This document shows, in pieces, positions 21,804-32,391 of a stretch of 64,000 nucleotides of DNA. Where the stretch lies: assembly GCF_024648885.1 (NCBI RefSeq), contig NZ_JANBBF010000009.1, positions 903,037-967,036 of the forward strand, in the 5' to 3' direction. The notes under the pieces were generated by a model. It saw only the letters and a program-made list of their open reading frames with translations. It did no database searches and was not told the DNA's origin. The position numbers and the translations under genes were made by a program. The stretch's first letter is position 1; every line of letters begins with the position of its first letter. The stretch is from Prauserella salsuginis (GTDB lineage: Bacteria > Actinomycetota > Actinomycetes > Mycobacteriales > Pseudonocardiaceae).

Positions 21804-23201
21804 GTGAAGCTGGCTGGAACACGGGTGCTGGTCGCCGGCGCCGGGGTGACCGGCCGGTCGGTCACCGAGACGCTGACCGAACTCGGCGCCGACGTGACCG
21901 TGACCGACGGCAACGCGGAGCGGCTCGCCGAACTCGGCGGGCTCGGCGCCACGCTGGAGCCTGGGCTCGACGTGCCCCCCGAGGGCACCGAACTGGTCGT
22001 GACCAGCCCGGGCTGGCGGCCGACGGCACCTCTGCTGCAGGCGGCGGCCGAGGCCGATGTCGAGGTGATCGGCGACGTCGAACTGGCCTGGCGGCTCGGG
22101 CAGGAGCGCGAGCGGCCGCCCGCGTGGCTGGTGGTGACCGGCACCAACGGCAAGACGACCACCGTCGGCATGCTCGAGTCGATCCTGCGTGCGGCCGGTG
22201 CCGACGCCGTGGCCTGCGGCAACGTCGGTTTCGCCGTGCTCGACGCCGTCCGGGGCGGCCACGACGTGCTGGCCGTCGAGCTGTCCAGTTTCCAGTTGCA
22301 CTGGTCGGCCACGCTGGCGCCGCGTGCGTCCGTCGTGCTCAACGTCGCCGAGGACCACCTCGACTGGCACGGCGGCCTCGAGGCCTACGCCGCCGCGAAG
22401 GGCACCGTCCACGCACGCTCGGGGACGGTCGTGCACAACGTGGCCGAGGCGTGGTCGCAGCGCCTCGCCGACGAGTACGCACCCGAGGGCGCACGCCGGG
22501 TCGGCTTCCGCCTCGACACCCCGCGGCCCGGTGAACTCGGCATCGTCGAGGACCTGCTCGTCGACCGCGCCTACGTCGGCGACCCGGTGCAGGGCGCCGA
22601 GGAACTGGCCACGCTCGCCGACGTCCGTCCCCTCGGCCCGCACAACGTCGCCAACGCCCTCGCCGCGGCCGCGCTGGCACGGGCCTATGGCATCCCGTCC
22701 GCCGCCGTCGCCGAAGGGCTGCGCACCTTCACCCCCGGCGCGCACCGCGCCGTCGTCGCGGGGGAGGTCGACGGGGTGCGTTACGTCAACGATTCGAAGG
22801 CCACCAACCCGCACGCCGCCACGGGCTCACTGCTCGCCCAGGACGGTGTCGTCTGGATCGCGGGCGGCCAGCTCAAGGGCGCGTCCGTCGACGAACTCGT
22901 GCAGGGGGTGGCCGCCCGGCTACGCGGGGTGGTCCTGCTCGGGGTCGACGCGGACGTGATCGGCGCCGCTGTTGCGCGACACGCGCCCGATGTTCCCGTC
23001 ACACGCGTCGATCCGGGTGACCATGAGCCCATGACATCGGCGGTGAACGCGGCTCACACGCTCGCAACGGCGGGCGACACGGTGGTGCTGGCCCCCGCGG
23101 CGGCGTCGCTGGACATGTTCCGCGACTACGCCGCGAGGGGCGAGGCGTTCACGACGGCCGTCGACGCGCTGAGACGGGAACGCCTCGGTGACGGCGATTG
23201 A
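21804..23201 (+). CDS. murD: UDP-MurNAc-L-alanine:D-glutamate ligase MurD
   Basis: A 465-residue Mur ligase starting with a GTG three bases after mraY. The N-terminal Rossmann motif VLVAGAGVTGRSVTETL binds UDP; the ATP loop VVTGTNGKTTTVGML is at about residues 110-124; further motifs are LSSFQLHW, NVAEDHLDWHGGLEAYAAAKG and VRYVNDSKATNPHAATGSL. These are specific for MurD among Mur ligases. Its end overlaps the ftsW start by 14 bases, so the pair is co-translated. Confidence 0.95.
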   Translation: MKLAGTRVLVAGAGVTGRSVTETLTELGADVTVTDGNAERLAELGGLGATLEPGLDVPPEGTELVVTSPGWRPTAPLLQAAAEADVEVIGDVELAWRLGQERERPPAWLVVTGTNGKTTTVGMLESILRAAGADAVACGNVGFAVLDAVRGGHDVLAVELSSFQLHWSATLAPRASVVLNVAEDHLDWHGGLEAYAAAKGTVHARSGTVVHNVAEAWSQRLADEYAPEGARRVGFRLDTPRPGELGIVEDLLVDRAYVGDPVQGAEELATLADVRPLGPHNVANALAAAALARAYGIPSAAVAEGLRTFTPGAHRAVVAGEVDGVRYVNDSKATNPHAATGSLLAQDGVVWIAGGQLKGASVDELVQGVAARLRGVVLLGVDADVIGAAVARHAPDVPVTRVDPGDHEPMTSAVNAAHTLATAGDTVVLAPAAASLDMFRDYAARGEAFTTAVDALRRERLGDGD

Positions 23202-24735
23202 CGAGAGCCGATCCGGTTCCTCCGACTCCGCCCGGCGGAGCGACGACCGGAACCGGAGGAAACGCACCGAACGCGGATTCGCGGCGGTCCGTACCGCACT
23301 GACCGCGTGGCTGTCGCGTCCGCTGGCGGACTTCCACCTGATCCTCGCCGTCTGCGGGCTGCTCATGGTGATCGGCACCGTGATGGTGCTGTCGGCGTCG
23401 TCGGTCTCGTCCTACGACCCGGGCAACGCAGGCAGTGTGTACGCCCTGTTCCAGCGGCATCTGGTGTTCGCGGCCGTCGGCGCTGTCGTGTTCTGGCTGG
23501 GCGTGCGCATCCCGTTGCCGCGGATCCGGACGCTCTCGCCCGCGGCGATGGTGGTCACGCTGGGGCTGCTGGCGCTCGTGCTCACCCCGCTGGGCAGCGA
23601 ACAGAACGGTTCCCAGGGCTGGTTCGTCGTCGGGCCGCTCTCGCTGCAGCCGGTGGAGCTCGGCAAGGTCGTGCTCACGCTGTGGGGCGCACACATCCTC
23701 GTGACCAAATACCAGGTGCTCCATCAGTGGCGGCACCTGCTGGTGCCGGTGGTACCCGGGGCGCTGCTGATGTGCGCACTCGTGATGGCACAACCCGACC
23801 TCGGTGGCACCGTGCCGCTCGGCATCGTGCTCATCGCCCTGCTGTGGTTCGCAGGAGCGCCGAAACGGTTGTTCGGCATCGTGCTGGCCTCCGGTGTCGC
23901 GGGGGCGGTGGTGCTCGCACTGATCGCCGACTACCGGCTCGACCGGGTCATGACGTTCCTCAACCCCGGCGCCGACCCGCTCGGCAAGGGGATGCAGGCC
24001 AACCAGGCGCTGTACGCGCTCGCCGACGGCGGGCTGTTCGGCAAGGGCCTCGGGCAGGGCCAGTCGAAATGGATGTACCTGCCGAACGTGCAGCACGACT
24101 TCATCTTCGCGCTGATCGGGGAGGAGCTCGGGTTCGTCGGCTGTATCGTCGTGATCGGCCTGTTCGGACTGCTGACCTTCGTGGGCCTGCGCATCGCGAT
24201 GCGCAACCTGGACCCGTGGATCCGGATCGTCGCCGGGACACTGACCGTGTCGATCGTGTCGCAGGCCGCTATCAACATCGGCTACGTCGTCGGACTGCTC
24301 CCCGTCACGGGCGTGACACTGCCGATGATTTCCTACGGTGGCACCTCGCTCCTGATGACGATGCTGCTGTTCGGCCTCCTCGCCAACTGTGCGCGGCACG
24401 AACCGGAGGCCGTGGCCGCGTTGCGCACCCAGGGGCCGGGTAAGTTCGGACGTCTGATGCGGTTGCCCGCCCCGGACCCGTACCGGCCTCCCGCCACGCG
24501 GCGCGGCGGCTCGAGGGGCGGTGGCCGCGGTCAAGGCGGAACCCGGTCGTCGGGAGCCAAGGCAGGCCGGCCGGCCACCCGTGGGGCGCGGTCGGCGTCG
24601 GCGCCCGACCGGCGCGGTGCAGCGCCGGAGTACGGTCGCCGCAGCCGCGGTGAATCGGCGCGCGGCGGACCGCGCAGGCCGAAACCGGACCGTTCCACGG
24701 GAACCAGTCGATCGACACGGAGAGGACGCAGGTGA
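23188..24735 (+). CDS. ftsW: SEDS-family peptidoglycan polymerase FtsW
   Basis: A 515-residue SEDS glycosyltransferase for septal peptidoglycan. A basic, Ser/Arg-rich cytoplasmic N-terminus of about 50 residues precedes about ten transmembrane helices. Signature motifs are [79 protein letters not shown] and [24 protein letters not shown] long basic, Arg/Gly-rich tail (about 100 residues) follows, typical of actinobacterial FtsW, where it can bind FtsZ or Wag31-type partners. Its partner transpeptidase FtsI is not encoded nearby. Confidence 0.94.
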   Translation: MTAIDESRSGSSDSARRSDDRNRRKRTERGFAAVRTALTAWLSRPLADFHLILAVCGLLMVIGTVMVLSASSVSSYDPGNAGSVYALFQRHLVFAAVGAVVFWLGVRIPLPRIRTLSPAAMVVTLGLLALVLTPLGSEQNGSQGWFVVGPLSLQPVELGKVVLTLWGAHILVTKYQVLHQWRHLLVPVVPGALLMCALVMAQPDLGGTVPLGIVLIALLWFAGAPKRLFGIVLASGVAGAVVLALIADYRLDRVMTFLNPGADPLGKGMQANQALYALADGGLFGKGLGQGQSKWMYLPNVQHDFIFALIGEELGFVGCIVVIGLFGLLTFVGLRIAMRNLDPWIRIVAGTLTVSIVSQAAINIGYVVGLLPVTGVTLPMISYGGTSLLMTMLLFGLLANCARHEPEAVAALRTQGPGKFGRLMRLPAPDPYRPPATRRGGSRGGGRGQGGTRSSGAKAGRPATRGARSASAPDRRGAAPEYGRRSRGESARGGPRRPKPDRSTGTSRSTRRGRR

Positions 24736-25868
24736 GCCAGCCCGACACCGGTGCGGAGAAGACACCGGCACGCACCGCGCCGACGGTTGTGGTCGCAGGG
24801 GGCGGCACGGCCGGCCACATCGAGCCCGCGCTCGCATTGGCCGACGCGGTCACGCGGCTCCGGCCGGACGCGAAGGTAGTCGCGCTGGGCACCGAGCGCG
24901 GCCTGGAGACCACGCTGGTGCCGGACCGCGGCTACCCGCTGGAGCTGATCCCGCCGGTGCCGATGCCGCGCAAGCCGACGGCGGAGCTGCTGCGGCTCCC
25001 GCTGAAGGTCCGCGACGCGGTCAGGCGCACGCGTGAGGTGCTCGACCGGGTCGGCGCCGATGTCGTCGTCGGCTTCGGCGGGTACGTCGCGTTGCCCGCC
25101 TACCTGGCCGCACGCGGGCGGACACCCATCGTCGTGCACGAGGCCAACAAGCATCCGGGCCTGGCCAACAAGATCGGCGCCCGGCTCGCCGCGAAGGTCG
25201 CCGCGGCCGTGCCCGGGACACCGCTGCCGGGCGCCGAGGTCGTCGGCATCCCGCTGCGGCACTCGATCACCTCCCTCGACCGCTCCGCCCTGCGTGCCGA
25301 GGCGCGCGCCCACTTCGGACTGGACCCCGACGCGCCGACCGTGCTGGCCTTCGGCGGTTCGCAGGGCGCGCGGTCCATCAACGAGGCCGTGTCCGGAGCC
25401 GCGCAGACGTTCGCCGAGGCCGGTGTCGGTGTGCTGCACGCACACGGCCCGAAGAACTCCGTCGCGGTGCGCGAATTCCCCGGCGCTCCGGCGTACGTGC
25501 CGGTGCCGTACCTGGAACGGATGGACCTCGCCTATGCCGCGGCGGACCTGGTGCTGTGCCGATCGGGTGCGATGACGGTCGCCGAGGTGTCCGCCGTCGG
25601 CCTGCCCGCGGTGTTCGTCCCGCTGCCGCACGGCAATGGTGAGCAGGCGCTCAACGCCGAACCCGCGGTGCACGCGGGAGCCGGTCTGCTGGTCGCCGAC
25701 GAGGCGCTGACGCCGGAGGCGATCGCCGAACAGGTGATCCCGCTGGTGACCGACACCGAGCGGCTCGCGAAGATGAGCGCGGCCGCCGTCGGGCTGGGCC
25801 ACGGCGCGGCCGACGAAACACTGGCGCGGATGGTCTTGGAGGCCGGGGGACATGGCGATGGCAACTGA
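24732..25868 (+). CDS. murG: Lipid II synthase MurG (UDP-GlcNAc transferase)
   Basis: A 378-residue GT28 glycosyltransferase that adds GlcNAc to lipid I at the inner membrane face. The glycine loop [23 protein letters not shown] (residues 17-39) and a second [17 protein letters not shown] define the N-terminal half; the UDP-GlcNAc site shows [53 protein letters not shown]. The GTG start overlaps the ftsW stop (GTGA). Confidence 0.95.
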   Translation: MSQPDTGAEKTPARTAPTVVVAGGGTAGHIEPALALADAVTRLRPDAKVVALGTERGLETTLVPDRGYPLELIPPVPMPRKPTAELLRLPLKVRDAVRRTREVLDRVGADVVVGFGGYVALPAYLAARGRTPIVVHEANKHPGLANKIGARLAAKVAAAVPGTPLPGAEVVGIPLRHSITSLDRSALRAEARAHFGLDPDAPTVLAFGGSQGARSINEAVSGAAQTFAEAGVGVLHAHGPKNSVAVREFPGAPAYVPVPYLERMDLAYAAADLVLCRSGAMTVAEVSAVGLPAVFVPLPHGNGEQALNAEPAVHAGAGLLVADEALTPEAIAEQVIPLVTDTERLAKMSAAAVGLGHGAADETLARMVLEAGGHGDGN

Positions 25869-25887
25869 CACACCCGAGGAGGCCGGC

Positions 25888-27306
25888 ATGAACGCCGTCG
25901 CGTCGCGGCCGCCCGAGGTGCTGCTGCGGGCGCACCTGATCGGCATCGGCGGTGCCGGCATGAGCGGCATCGCGCGGATCCTGCTGGCCAGGGGCGCGCA
26001 GGTGTCCGGCTCCGACGCGAAGGAGTCGCGGGCCTTTCTGACCCTGCGTGCGCAGGGTGCGCACATCGCGGTCGGACAGTCCGCCGAGAATCTCGACCTC
26101 GCCGGAAGTGAACCGACCGCCGTGATCGTGTCGACGGCGATCCGCGACGACAACCCCGAACTGGCGGCCGCGCGTTCCCGCGGCATCCCGGTGCTGCACC
26201 GCGCGGAGGCACTGGCCGAGCTGATGGCGGGACACCGCGTCGCGTGCATCGCCGGCACCCACGGCAAGACGTCGACGACGTCGATGCTCACCGTGGCGCT
26301 GCAGCACTGCAGGCTCGATCCGTCGTTCGCGATCGGCGGCGACCTCAACGAGTCCGGAGCGAACGCCCATCACGGCGAGGGCGGCGTGTTCGTCGCGGAG
26401 GCCGACGAGAGCGACGGTTCGTTCCTGAGCTACACGCCGGACGTGGCGGTCGTGACGAACGTCGAGCCCGACCACCTCGACCACCACGGCACCGTCGAGG
26501 CCTACATCGCGGTGTTCACCGAGTTCCTCCACCGGATCGCGCCGGGCGGCGCGCTCGTGGTGTGTGCCGACGACGCGGCCGCCGCCGAGCTGGCGGTCCG
26601 CGCCGAGGCGGCGGGCGTGCGCGTGCTGCGGTACGGCCGGTCGGCGACCGGAGAGCACGACGCGCGGGTCGTGACCTACGAGCCGGCGGACGAGGGCGGC
26701 ACGGTGCGCCTCGCGCTCGGCGGCGAGGAACTCGAGGTCCGGGTGACCGTGCCGGGCGAGCACATGGCGTTCAACGCCGTGGCCGCGCTGTTGGCGGGCC
26801 TGGAGCTGGGCGCCCCGGTCGACGGGATGCTCGCGGGCCTCGCCGTGTTCGGTGGTGTGCGCAGGCGGTTCGAGTTCAAGGGCCGTGCCGCGGACGTGCG
26901 CGTCTACGACGACTACGCCCACCACCCGACCGAAGTCGATGCCCAGCTGCGGGCGGTGCGGCACGCCGCGGGGACCGGCAGGGTCGTGGTCGTGTTCCAG
27001 CCGCACCTCTACTCCCGCACCGAGGCGTTCGCGAGCGAGTTCGCCGAGGCGCTCGGCCTGGCCGACGAGGTGATCCTGCTCGACGTCTACGGCGCGCGGG
27101 AGGAACCGAAGCCGGGCGTGAGCGGCGAACTCATCGCCGAGCGGATCACCGGTGCCGCCGTGCACTACGAGCCGGCCTTCGACCGTGCCACCGTGCTCGC
27201 GGCCGACCTCGTCAAGCCGGGCGATCTGCTGGTGACCATGGGCGCGGGCGACGTGACGCAACTCGGCCCGGAGATCCTCGCCGAGCTGGACCGTCGCGGG
27301 ACCTGA
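25888..27306 (+). CDS. murC: UDP-MurNAc:L-alanine ligase MurC
   Basis: A 472-residue Mur ligase, first of the ligases in the pathway. The UDP-binding motif [19 protein letters not shown] begins near residue 14; the ATP loop [15 protein letters not shown] is at about residues 118-132; [26 protein letters not shown] and [16 protein letters not shown] follow. An in-frame ATG lies at 25852, overlapping murG, but the ATG at 25888 has a strong GAGGAGG ribosome site, so I use it. ftsQ begins 20 bases after the stop. Confidence 0.93.
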   Translation: MNAVASRPPEVLLRAHLIGIGGAGMSGIARILLARGAQVSGSDAKESRAFLTLRAQGAHIAVGQSAENLDLAGSEPTAVIVSTAIRDDNPELAAARSRGIPVLHRAEALAELMAGHRVACIAGTHGKTSTTSMLTVALQHCRLDPSFAIGGDLNESGANAHHGEGGVFVAEADESDGSFLSYTPDVAVVTNVEPDHLDHHGTVEAYIAVFTEFLHRIAPGGALVVCADDAAAAELAVRAEAAGVRVLRYGRSATGEHDARVVTYEPADEGGTVRLALGGEELEVRVTVPGEHMAFNAVAALLAGLELGAPVDGMLAGLAVFGGVRRRFEFKGRAADVRVYDDYAHHPTEVDAQLRAVRHAAGTGRVVVVFQPHLYSRTEAFASEFAEALGLADEVILLDVYGAREEPKPGVSGELIAERITGAAVHYEPAFDRATVLAADLVKPGDLLVTMGAGDVTQLGPEILAELDRRGT

Positions 27307-27326
27307 TCGGCGAACGGACTCCGGAC

Positions 27327-28151
27327 ATGACCAGCACGAGCCGGCGGAGGCCGCGCAGGGACGACGATGCCCCCACGCGGCCTGCCAGGGCGGCCCAACG
27401 ACGCGGTCGTCCCGCTTCCGGACAGCGGGACAGGGCAGCGCCGGGCCGCACCGCCGCGCAGGCGGCGACGGGTTTCGTGTCGCGGGCGCGCGCGTTGCGG
27501 CGGCGTTGGATCGCGGTGCTGAGCGTGCTCACGGTGCTCGGCCTGGCCTACGTGCTGCTGTTCACGTCATTGCTGGGTGTGCGGTCGGTCGAGGTGACCG
27601 GGAATCGTGACGTCGCGGCGGACCGGGTGCGTCAGGTGGCCGAAGTGCCCGAGCGGCGCGCGATGCTCCGCGTCGACACCGACGCGATCGCCGAACGGGT
27701 CGCCGAGATCCCCGGTGTCGCGACCGTCGATGTCTCCCGGTCCTGGCCGTCGACGATCGAGATCGCGGTCACCGAACGCGCCCCCGCCGGGGTGTACGAC
27801 ACCGGCTCGACGCTGTACCTCGTCGACACCGGCGGGGTGGTGTACAAGGAGATTTCCAAGCGGCCCCAAGGACTTCCGGAGTTCAAGATGTCCGAAGTGG
27901 GCGTCGGCAACGCCGAGACCCGTGCGGTGATCGCGGTGCGCAAGGCGTTGCCGAAACAGCTGCGGGACAAGGTCACGCAGTGGCGCGCGGACTCGCCGGG
28001 CAGCGTCGAGTTCACGCTCCGCAGCGGCAAGTCGGTGCGGTGGGGCGATGCGTCGGACAGCGAGAGCAAGGCGAAGGTCCTCGGCGCGCTGATGACCCGG
28101 CCCGGCAAGGTCTACGACGTGTCGAGCCCCGAACTGCCGACCGTGTCCTGA
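27327..28151 (+). CDS. ftsQ: Cell division protein FtsQ (POTRA domain)
   Basis: A 274-residue bitopic membrane protein. A basic cytoplasmic tail of about 65 residues (many Arg) is followed by one transmembrane helix (about residues 68-90, WIAVLSVLTVLGLAYVLLFT) and the POTRA domain LLGVRSVEVTGNRDVAADRVRQVAEV, then the beta domain with VATVDVSRSWPSTIEIAVTERAP. I chose the ATG at 27327, 20 bases after murC; the long open frame starting far upstream is a shadow of murC. FtsQ recruits divisome proteins such as FtsL and FtsB. A 291-base gap before ftsZ suggests ftsZ has its own control. Confidence 0.92.
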   Translation: MTSTSRRRPRRDDDAPTRPARAAQRRGRPASGQRDRAAPGRTAAQAATGFVSRARALRRRWIAVLSVLTVLGLAYVLLFTSLLGVRSVEVTGNRDVAADRVRQVAEVPERRAMLRVDTDAIAERVAEIPGVATVDVSRSWPSTIEIAVTERAPAGVYDTGSTLYLVDTGGVVYKEISKRPQGLPEFKMSEVGVGNAETRAVIAVRKALPKQLRDKVTQWRADSPGSVEFTLRSGKSVRWGDASDSESKAKVLGALMTRPGKVYDVSSPELPTVS

Positions 28152-28336
28152 CGGCCGCGCCGCATCCGGTGTCCGACCGGTTTTCCGTTGTGCGGCAACG
28201 CGGTCAGGGCAGCCGAGACGCCGGCCGCGCGGTGGTGCAAATAACGCCCGACGTGGTGCAAACATCCGGCGACACGCGGCGTGGCGCCTGGATTCGGGCC
28301 CGCGCGATGCATACCGTCCTACCGCAACGTTGGTAG

Positions 28337-28372
28337 TTGACATAAGTCTGACCCTCAACTTGAGGTTGAGGG
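28337..28372 (+). promoter_or_regulatory. Candidate control region of ftsZ with nested inverted repeats
   Basis: TTGACA (28337-28342) could be a -35 element. Downstream, CCCTCAAC (28352-28359) and GTTGAGGG (28365-28372) form an inverted repeat around TTGAG; the inner part also reads as the palindrome CTCAACTTGAG. No clear -10 lies at the right spacing. The 291-base gap between ftsQ and ftsZ is otherwise empty. Inferred as a promoter/operator zone. Confidence 0.4.
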
Positions 28373-28442
28373 TTTCCGGGAGTCCGAGGTCGACATCCAG
28401 CGCGAGCCAGGGACAAGCACCACGATCAGGAAGGCGAACCCG

Positions 28443-29897
28443 ATGACGCCCCCGCACAATTACCTCGCGGTGATCAAGGTCGTCGGTATCGGCGGCGGCG
28501 GCGTGAACGCCGTGAACCGCATGATCGAGGTCGGCCTCAAAGGTGTCGAGTTCATCGCGGTGAACACCGACGCCCAGGCACTGCTGATGTCCGACGCGGA
28601 CGTCAAGCTCGACATCGGCCGGGAACTGACCCGGGGACTCGGTGCGGGCGCCGCCCCCGACGTCGGCCAGCAGGCGGCCGAGGACCATCGGGAGGAGATC
28701 GAAGAGGTCCTCAAGGGCGCCGACATGGTGTTCGTGACCGCGGGTGAGGGCGGCGGCACCGGCACCGGCGGTGCCCCGGTCGTCGCGCAGATCGCCCGCA
28801 AGCTCGGCGCACTGACCATCGGTGTGGTCACGAGGCCCTTCTCGTTCGAGGGCAAACGGCGCGGAAAGCAGGCCGAGGACGGGATACAGGAGCTGCGCAA
28901 CGAGTGCGACACGCTCATCGTCATCCCGAACGACCGGCTGCTGCAGCTCGGCGACATCGGTGTCTCGCTGATGGACGCCTTCCGCTCGGCCGACGAGGTG
29001 CTGCTGTCCGGTGTGCAGGGCATCACCGACCTGATCACCACGCCCGGTCTGATCAACCTGGACTTCGCCGACGTCAAGAGCGTCATGTCGGGCGCGGGCA
29101 GCGCACTCATGGGCATCGGCTCGGCGCGTGGCGAGGGTCGCGCCGTGCAGGCCGCGGAGAAGGCCATCAACTCTCCGCTGCTCGAAGCGTCCATGGACGG
29201 TGCGCACGGCGCGCTGCTGTCGATCGCCGGCGGGTCCGACCTCGGCCTGTTCGAGATCAACGAGGCTGCGTCGCTGGTGCAGGAGTCCGCGCACCCGGAG
29301 GCCAACATCATCTTCGGGACGATCATCGACGACTCGCTCGGCGACGAGGTCCGGGTGACGGTGATCGCGGCCGGCTTCGACGCGGGCACTCCCACGCACA
29401 AGAAGCTCGATCCCGGGACGCTGACGGCGAACGGGTCGACCATGACGGTCGAGGCCGGAGAGGCCGGCGGCGCAGCGGCGGAATCGGGAGGCCCCGCGGC
29501 CCCCGCCGCCCCGGCACAGCCCGCCGCGGGCAAGCCCGGCGAGCAGTCGCCGTCCGCCTCGGCGGGCGCGACCCCTGCCAACGGGGCGGCCTCGGCGCAC
29601 GCCAACGGAGCGGGTTCGGCTCCGCCGTCTGGTGGCGCCCAGCCCGTGCCGAGCGGCCAACAGGGCAGGCCCGCGCCCCAGCCGTCCGCCCCTCAGGGGC
29701 AGGCACCCCAGGGTCAGGCACCGCAGGGAGCGGCACCGCAGGGCCAGCCGCAGCCGGGTTCGGCGCAGCAGCCGGCTCCGGGCCAGGCGCAGGCCGGCGC
29801 ACCGCGCCCGCAGACGGGACTGCCGGGCGGCACCCAGCCGGTGACCGAGGACCCGTCCGACGACGAGGTCGATGTCCCGCCGTTCATGCGCCGCTGA
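28443..29897 (+). CDS. ftsZ: Cell division GTPase FtsZ
   Basis: A 484-residue tubulin-like GTPase that forms the division ring. N-terminal motif [17 protein letters not shown]; tubulin signature [12 protein letters not shown] (about residues 100-112); NPSD-region [19 protein letters not shown]; catalytic synergy loop [14 protein letters not shown]. The core ends near residue 315; after it comes a roughly 160-residue Ala/Gly/Pro/Gln-rich linker with short GQAPQG repeats and the conserved C-terminal peptide [12 protein letters not shown], which binds SepF and FtsW. The linker is longer than in many FtsZ proteins. The start ATG follows a long, structured leader. Confidence 0.96.
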   Translation: MTPPHNYLAVIKVVGIGGGGVNAVNRMIEVGLKGVEFIAVNTDAQALLMSDADVKLDIGRELTRGLGAGAAPDVGQQAAEDHREEIEEVLKGADMVFVTAGEGGGTGTGGAPVVAQIARKLGALTIGVVTRPFSFEGKRRGKQAEDGIQELRNECDTLIVIPNDRLLQLGDIGVSLMDAFRSADEVLLSGVQGITDLITTPGLINLDFADVKSVMSGAGSALMGIGSARGEGRAVQAAEKAINSPLLEASMDGAHGALLSIAGGSDLGLFEINEAASLVQESAHPEANIIFGTIIDDSLGDEVRVTVIAAGFDAGTPTHKKLDPGTLTANGSTMTVEAGEAGGAAAESGGPAAPAAPAQPAAGKPGEQSPSASAGATPANGAASAHANGAGSAPPSGGAQPVPSGQQGRPAPQPSAPQGQAPQGQAPQGAAPQGQPQPGSAQQPAPGQAQAGAPRPQTGLPGGTQPVTEDPSDDEVDVPPFMRR

Positions 29898-29926
29898 GGC
29901 ACGTTCGCAGCACCCGGATCGCTTTC

Positions 29927-29964
29927 GAGGGTCACCGTTCCCACGGCAGGGGGCGGTGACCCTC
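29927..29964 (+). terminator. Hairpin after ftsZ (possible terminator)
   Basis: GAGGGTCACCG (29927-29937) and CGGTGACCCTC (29954-29964) form an 11-base-pair stem with a 16-base loop between ftsZ and pgeF. No T-run follows, so it may only attenuate or stabilise the transcript end. Confidence 0.5.
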
Positions 29965-30051
29965 GGTGTGTGTCCGGGGTCCGTAGGCTCTCCGGTGCAG
30001 GCGGCTCTGCGGCGCCGCTCGCGGACGACGCCCGAGTGAAAGGACGAATCG

Positions 30052-30756
30052 GTGCGCATCAGGCGCGTGATCACGACGAGGGCGGGCGGCTACTCGAAAC
30101 CCCCGTACGACTCGTTCAACCTCGGCCTGCACGTCGGGGACGACCCCGACGCGGTGCGCGCCAACCGGGCGCGGCTGGCGACGGAGTTGGGACTGACCGA
30201 GGACCGCCTCGCCTGGATGGAACAGGTCCACGGCCGCACCGCAACGGTTGTCGACGGCACGGAGACCGAACCCGCCGAGGCCACGGACGCGCTGGTGACG
30301 GCGACGCCCGGCGTGGTGCCGGTTGTGCTCGTCGCGGACTGCGTGCCGGTGCTGTTGGGAGACGCCGAGGCGGGTGTTGTCGCCGCCGTGCACGCCGGCC
30401 GAGTGGGCGCGAGAGTGGGCGTCGTGCCTGCCGCGCTCGAGGCGATGCGTTCGGTGGGAGCCGAGCCGAGCCGGATCGAGGCGCTGCTGGGGCCGTCGGT
30501 GTGTGGTTCGTGCTACGAGGTGCCCGACGACATGGCCGCCGACGTCGAGGCGCACCTGCCGGGCAGTCGCTGCCGGAGCCGGAAGGGCACGGCGGCGCTC
30601 GACCTGCGCGCGGGCCTGTGGCGGCAGCTGGCCGACGCGGGAGTGGGCAGGATCGGCGTCGACCCACGCTGCACCGTCGAGGACGACACACTGTTCAGTC
30701 ACCGCAGGGACAACCCGTCGGGGCGGATCGCTGCCTTGACGTGGATCGAGGAGTGA
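30052..30756 (+). CDS. pgeF: PgeF/YfiH-family protein (peptidoglycan editing factor)
   Basis: A 234-residue member of the DUF152/YfiH multicopper-oxidase-like family. Family motifs: NLGLHVGDDPDAVRANR, WMEQVHGR, VLVADCVPVLLGDAEAGVVAAVHAGRVGARVG and GPSVCGSCYEVPDDM, ending HRRDNPSGRIAALTWI. The usual HAGWRG active-site segment reads HAGRVG here, a small deviation. In Escherichia coli the homologue prevents misincorporation of L-Ser into peptidoglycan; related proteins act on purine nucleosides. AAAGGA precedes the GTG start. Its stop overlaps the yggS gene, matching the conserved actinobacterial order ftsZ-pgeF-yggS-sepF. Confidence 0.88.
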   Translation: MRIRRVITTRAGGYSKPPYDSFNLGLHVGDDPDAVRANRARLATELGLTEDRLAWMEQVHGRTATVVDGTETEPAEATDALVTATPGVVPVVLVADCVPVLLGDAEAGVVAAVHAGRVGARVGVVPAALEAMRSVGAEPSRIEALLGPSVCGSCYEVPDDMAADVEAHLPGSRCRSRKGTAALDLRAGLWRQLADAGVGRIGVDPRCTVEDDTLFSHRRDNPSGRIAALTWIEE

Positions 30757-31523
30757 GCGTGACCGTCGAGACCCAGGGTGATCCGCAGCAGCGCCGCGCG
30801 GAGCTGGCGGCCTCGCTGGAGGCGGTCAGGGGCCGGATCGACGAGGCGTGTGCCGCGGCCGGGCGCGAGCCCGGTGAGGTGCGGCTACTGGCCGTGACGA
30901 AGACTTTTCCCGCGTCCGACGCCGCGCTGCTGAGCGACCTTGGCGTCACGGACCTGGCCGAGAATCGCGACCAGGAGGCGGCCCCGAAGGCGGCGGAGGT
31001 CACCGAACTGCGGCCCGAGGCGGCCGTGCGCTGGCACATGGTCGGGCGGCTGCAGCGGAACAAGGCGAAGTCGGTCGCCGGCTGGGCCAGTGAGGTGCAG
31101 TCGGTCGACTCGCAGCGGCTCGCCGAGGCACTCGCCAAGGCCGTGCGTACCGCTCAAGAGGCGGGCACCCGGTCCGGACCACTGGACGTGCTGCTGCAGG
31201 CGAGCCTCGACACGGCCGATGATGCCGCACGGCGCGGCGGATGTCCGCTCGACGAGCTGCCACAACTCGCCGACGTCATCGCTCGGTCGGGTGAGTCGCT
31301 GCGACTGCGGGGAGTCATGGCCGTCGCCCCGCTGGGTGGGGACCCGGAGCCGGCCTTCGACCGACTCGCCGAGGCGCACGCGAGGGTGAGACGTGATCAT
31401 CCCGACGCCGTGGAACTTTCAGCAGGGATGAGCGGGGATTTGGAGGCCGCGGTGGCGCACGGCTCGACTTGTGTGCGTGTCGGAACCGCGTTGCTCGGTG
31501 GCCGCGGTCTAGCCTCGCCATAG
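30753..31523 (+). CDS. yggS: YggS-family pyridoxal phosphate homeostasis protein
   Basis: A 256-residue single-domain TIM-barrel PLP protein, like the N-terminal part of alanine racemase. The PLP lysine lies in VRLLAVTKTFPASDA, followed by DLAENRDQEAAPKAAEV and the WHMVGRLQRNKAKSVAGW motif; the phosphate-binding LSAGMSGDLEAAVAHGSTCVRVGTALLG closes the barrel. The GTG at 30753 overlaps the pgeF stop. Such proteins hold and deliver PLP; in actinobacteria and cyanobacteria the gene is commonly linked to division genes and sepF. Confidence 0.9.
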   Translation: MSVTVETQGDPQQRRAELAASLEAVRGRIDEACAAAGREPGEVRLLAVTKTFPASDAALLSDLGVTDLAENRDQEAAPKAAEVTELRPEAAVRWHMVGRLQRNKAKSVAGWASEVQSVDSQRLAEALAKAVRTAQEAGTRSGPLDVLLQASLDTADDAARRGGCPLDELPQLADVIARSGESLRLRGVMAVAPLGGDPEPAFDRLAEAHARVRRDHPDAVELSAGMSGDLEAAVAHGSTCVRVGTALLGGRGLASP

Positions 31524-31601
31524 AGACGTTCACCCACAGTGGCGTTTTGCGGTGACTCAGCGTCAAGGGTGGGGACGCGACCGTGCGGGCGAGGGAGAGG
31601 C

Positions 31602-32264
31602 ATGAGCACGCTGCACAAGCTGAAGGCCTACTTCGGGATGGTCCCTGCCGAGGACGAGTACGACTACGACGACTACCGGCGCGGCTACGCCGACGACCCG
31701 GACGCGTACGACTCCTACGAGGCCTACGACTCCTATGACGCGTACGACCGCGGCAGGGGCGACTACCGGGAGGCGGACTACGACGAGCCGCCGCGCCGGG
31801 GTCGTTCGCGGTATCACGTCATGGACGAGTTCGAGGAGCCCGAACCCGCACGCGCGCGGCGTTCGGCCGCTGAGCCGTCGCCGGTCCACGGCTCACTCGC
31901 GGTCGACCGGCAGCCCGAGCCGGTCACCCGGCTGCGTCCGGCGCCGGAGCCGCCTGCGCGCGCCCCTGCGGCGAATCGGGACCCGTTGAGCAGGATCCGC
32001 ACCCTGCACCCGACGAGCTACACCGAGGCGCGCGAGATCGGCGAGGCCTACCGGGACGGCACGCCGGTGATCATCAATCTGACCGAAATGGACAATGCGG
32101 ACGCGAAGCGGGTCGTGGACTTCGCGGCGGGGCTCGCGTTCGCATTGCGTGGCTCGATGGACCGCGTCACCAACAAGGTGTTCTTGCTCTCGCCGCCGGA
32201 CGCGGACGTCTCGGCCGAGGACCGTAGGCGTATCGCCGAGGGTGGACTGTTCCTCCGCCGCTGA
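31602..32264 (+). CDS. sepF: SepF, FtsZ membrane anchor
   Basis: A 220-residue protein. The N-terminal amphipathic start MSTLHKLKAYFGMVP inserts in the membrane; a Tyr/Asp/Glu-rich disordered linker follows (residues 17-125), and the C-terminal SepF domain has LHPTSYTEAREIGEAYRDGTPVIINLTEMDNADAKRVVDFAAGLAFALRGS. SepF binds the FtsZ tail and tethers the ring in bacteria lacking FtsA, which fits the absence of ftsA here. The ATG at 31602 has GAGGGAGAGG just upstream. The linker repeats YDSYDAYD-like units. Confidence 0.93.
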   Translation: MSTLHKLKAYFGMVPAEDEYDYDDYRRGYADDPDAYDSYEAYDSYDAYDRGRGDYREADYDEPPRRGRSRYHVMDEFEEPEPARARRSAAEPSPVHGSLAVDRQPEPVTRLRPAPEPPARAPAANRDPLSRIRTLHPTSYTEAREIGEAYRDGTPVIINLTEMDNADAKRVVDFAAGLAFALRGSMDRVTNKVFLLSPPDADVSAEDRRRIAEGGLFLRR

Positions 32265-32379
32265 CCTCCGTCACCGGTCACTGACCCCCGCCGCCGGTCA
32301 CCCGGCCACCGCCGGGCGCCGGGGGAGAGCCGCCGGGCGCGTCGGCGGGCCGGTGGCCCACAACGTCGCCGGTTGTGGC

Positions 32380-32385
32380 TAGAGT
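32380..32385 (+). promoter_or_regulatory. -10 element for a probably leaderless yggT transcript
   Basis: TAGAGT stands six bases before the GTG of the YggT gene, with no ribosome site visible, so the mRNA would start at the codon. Confidence 0.4.
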
Positions 32386-32391
32386 GGCGGC

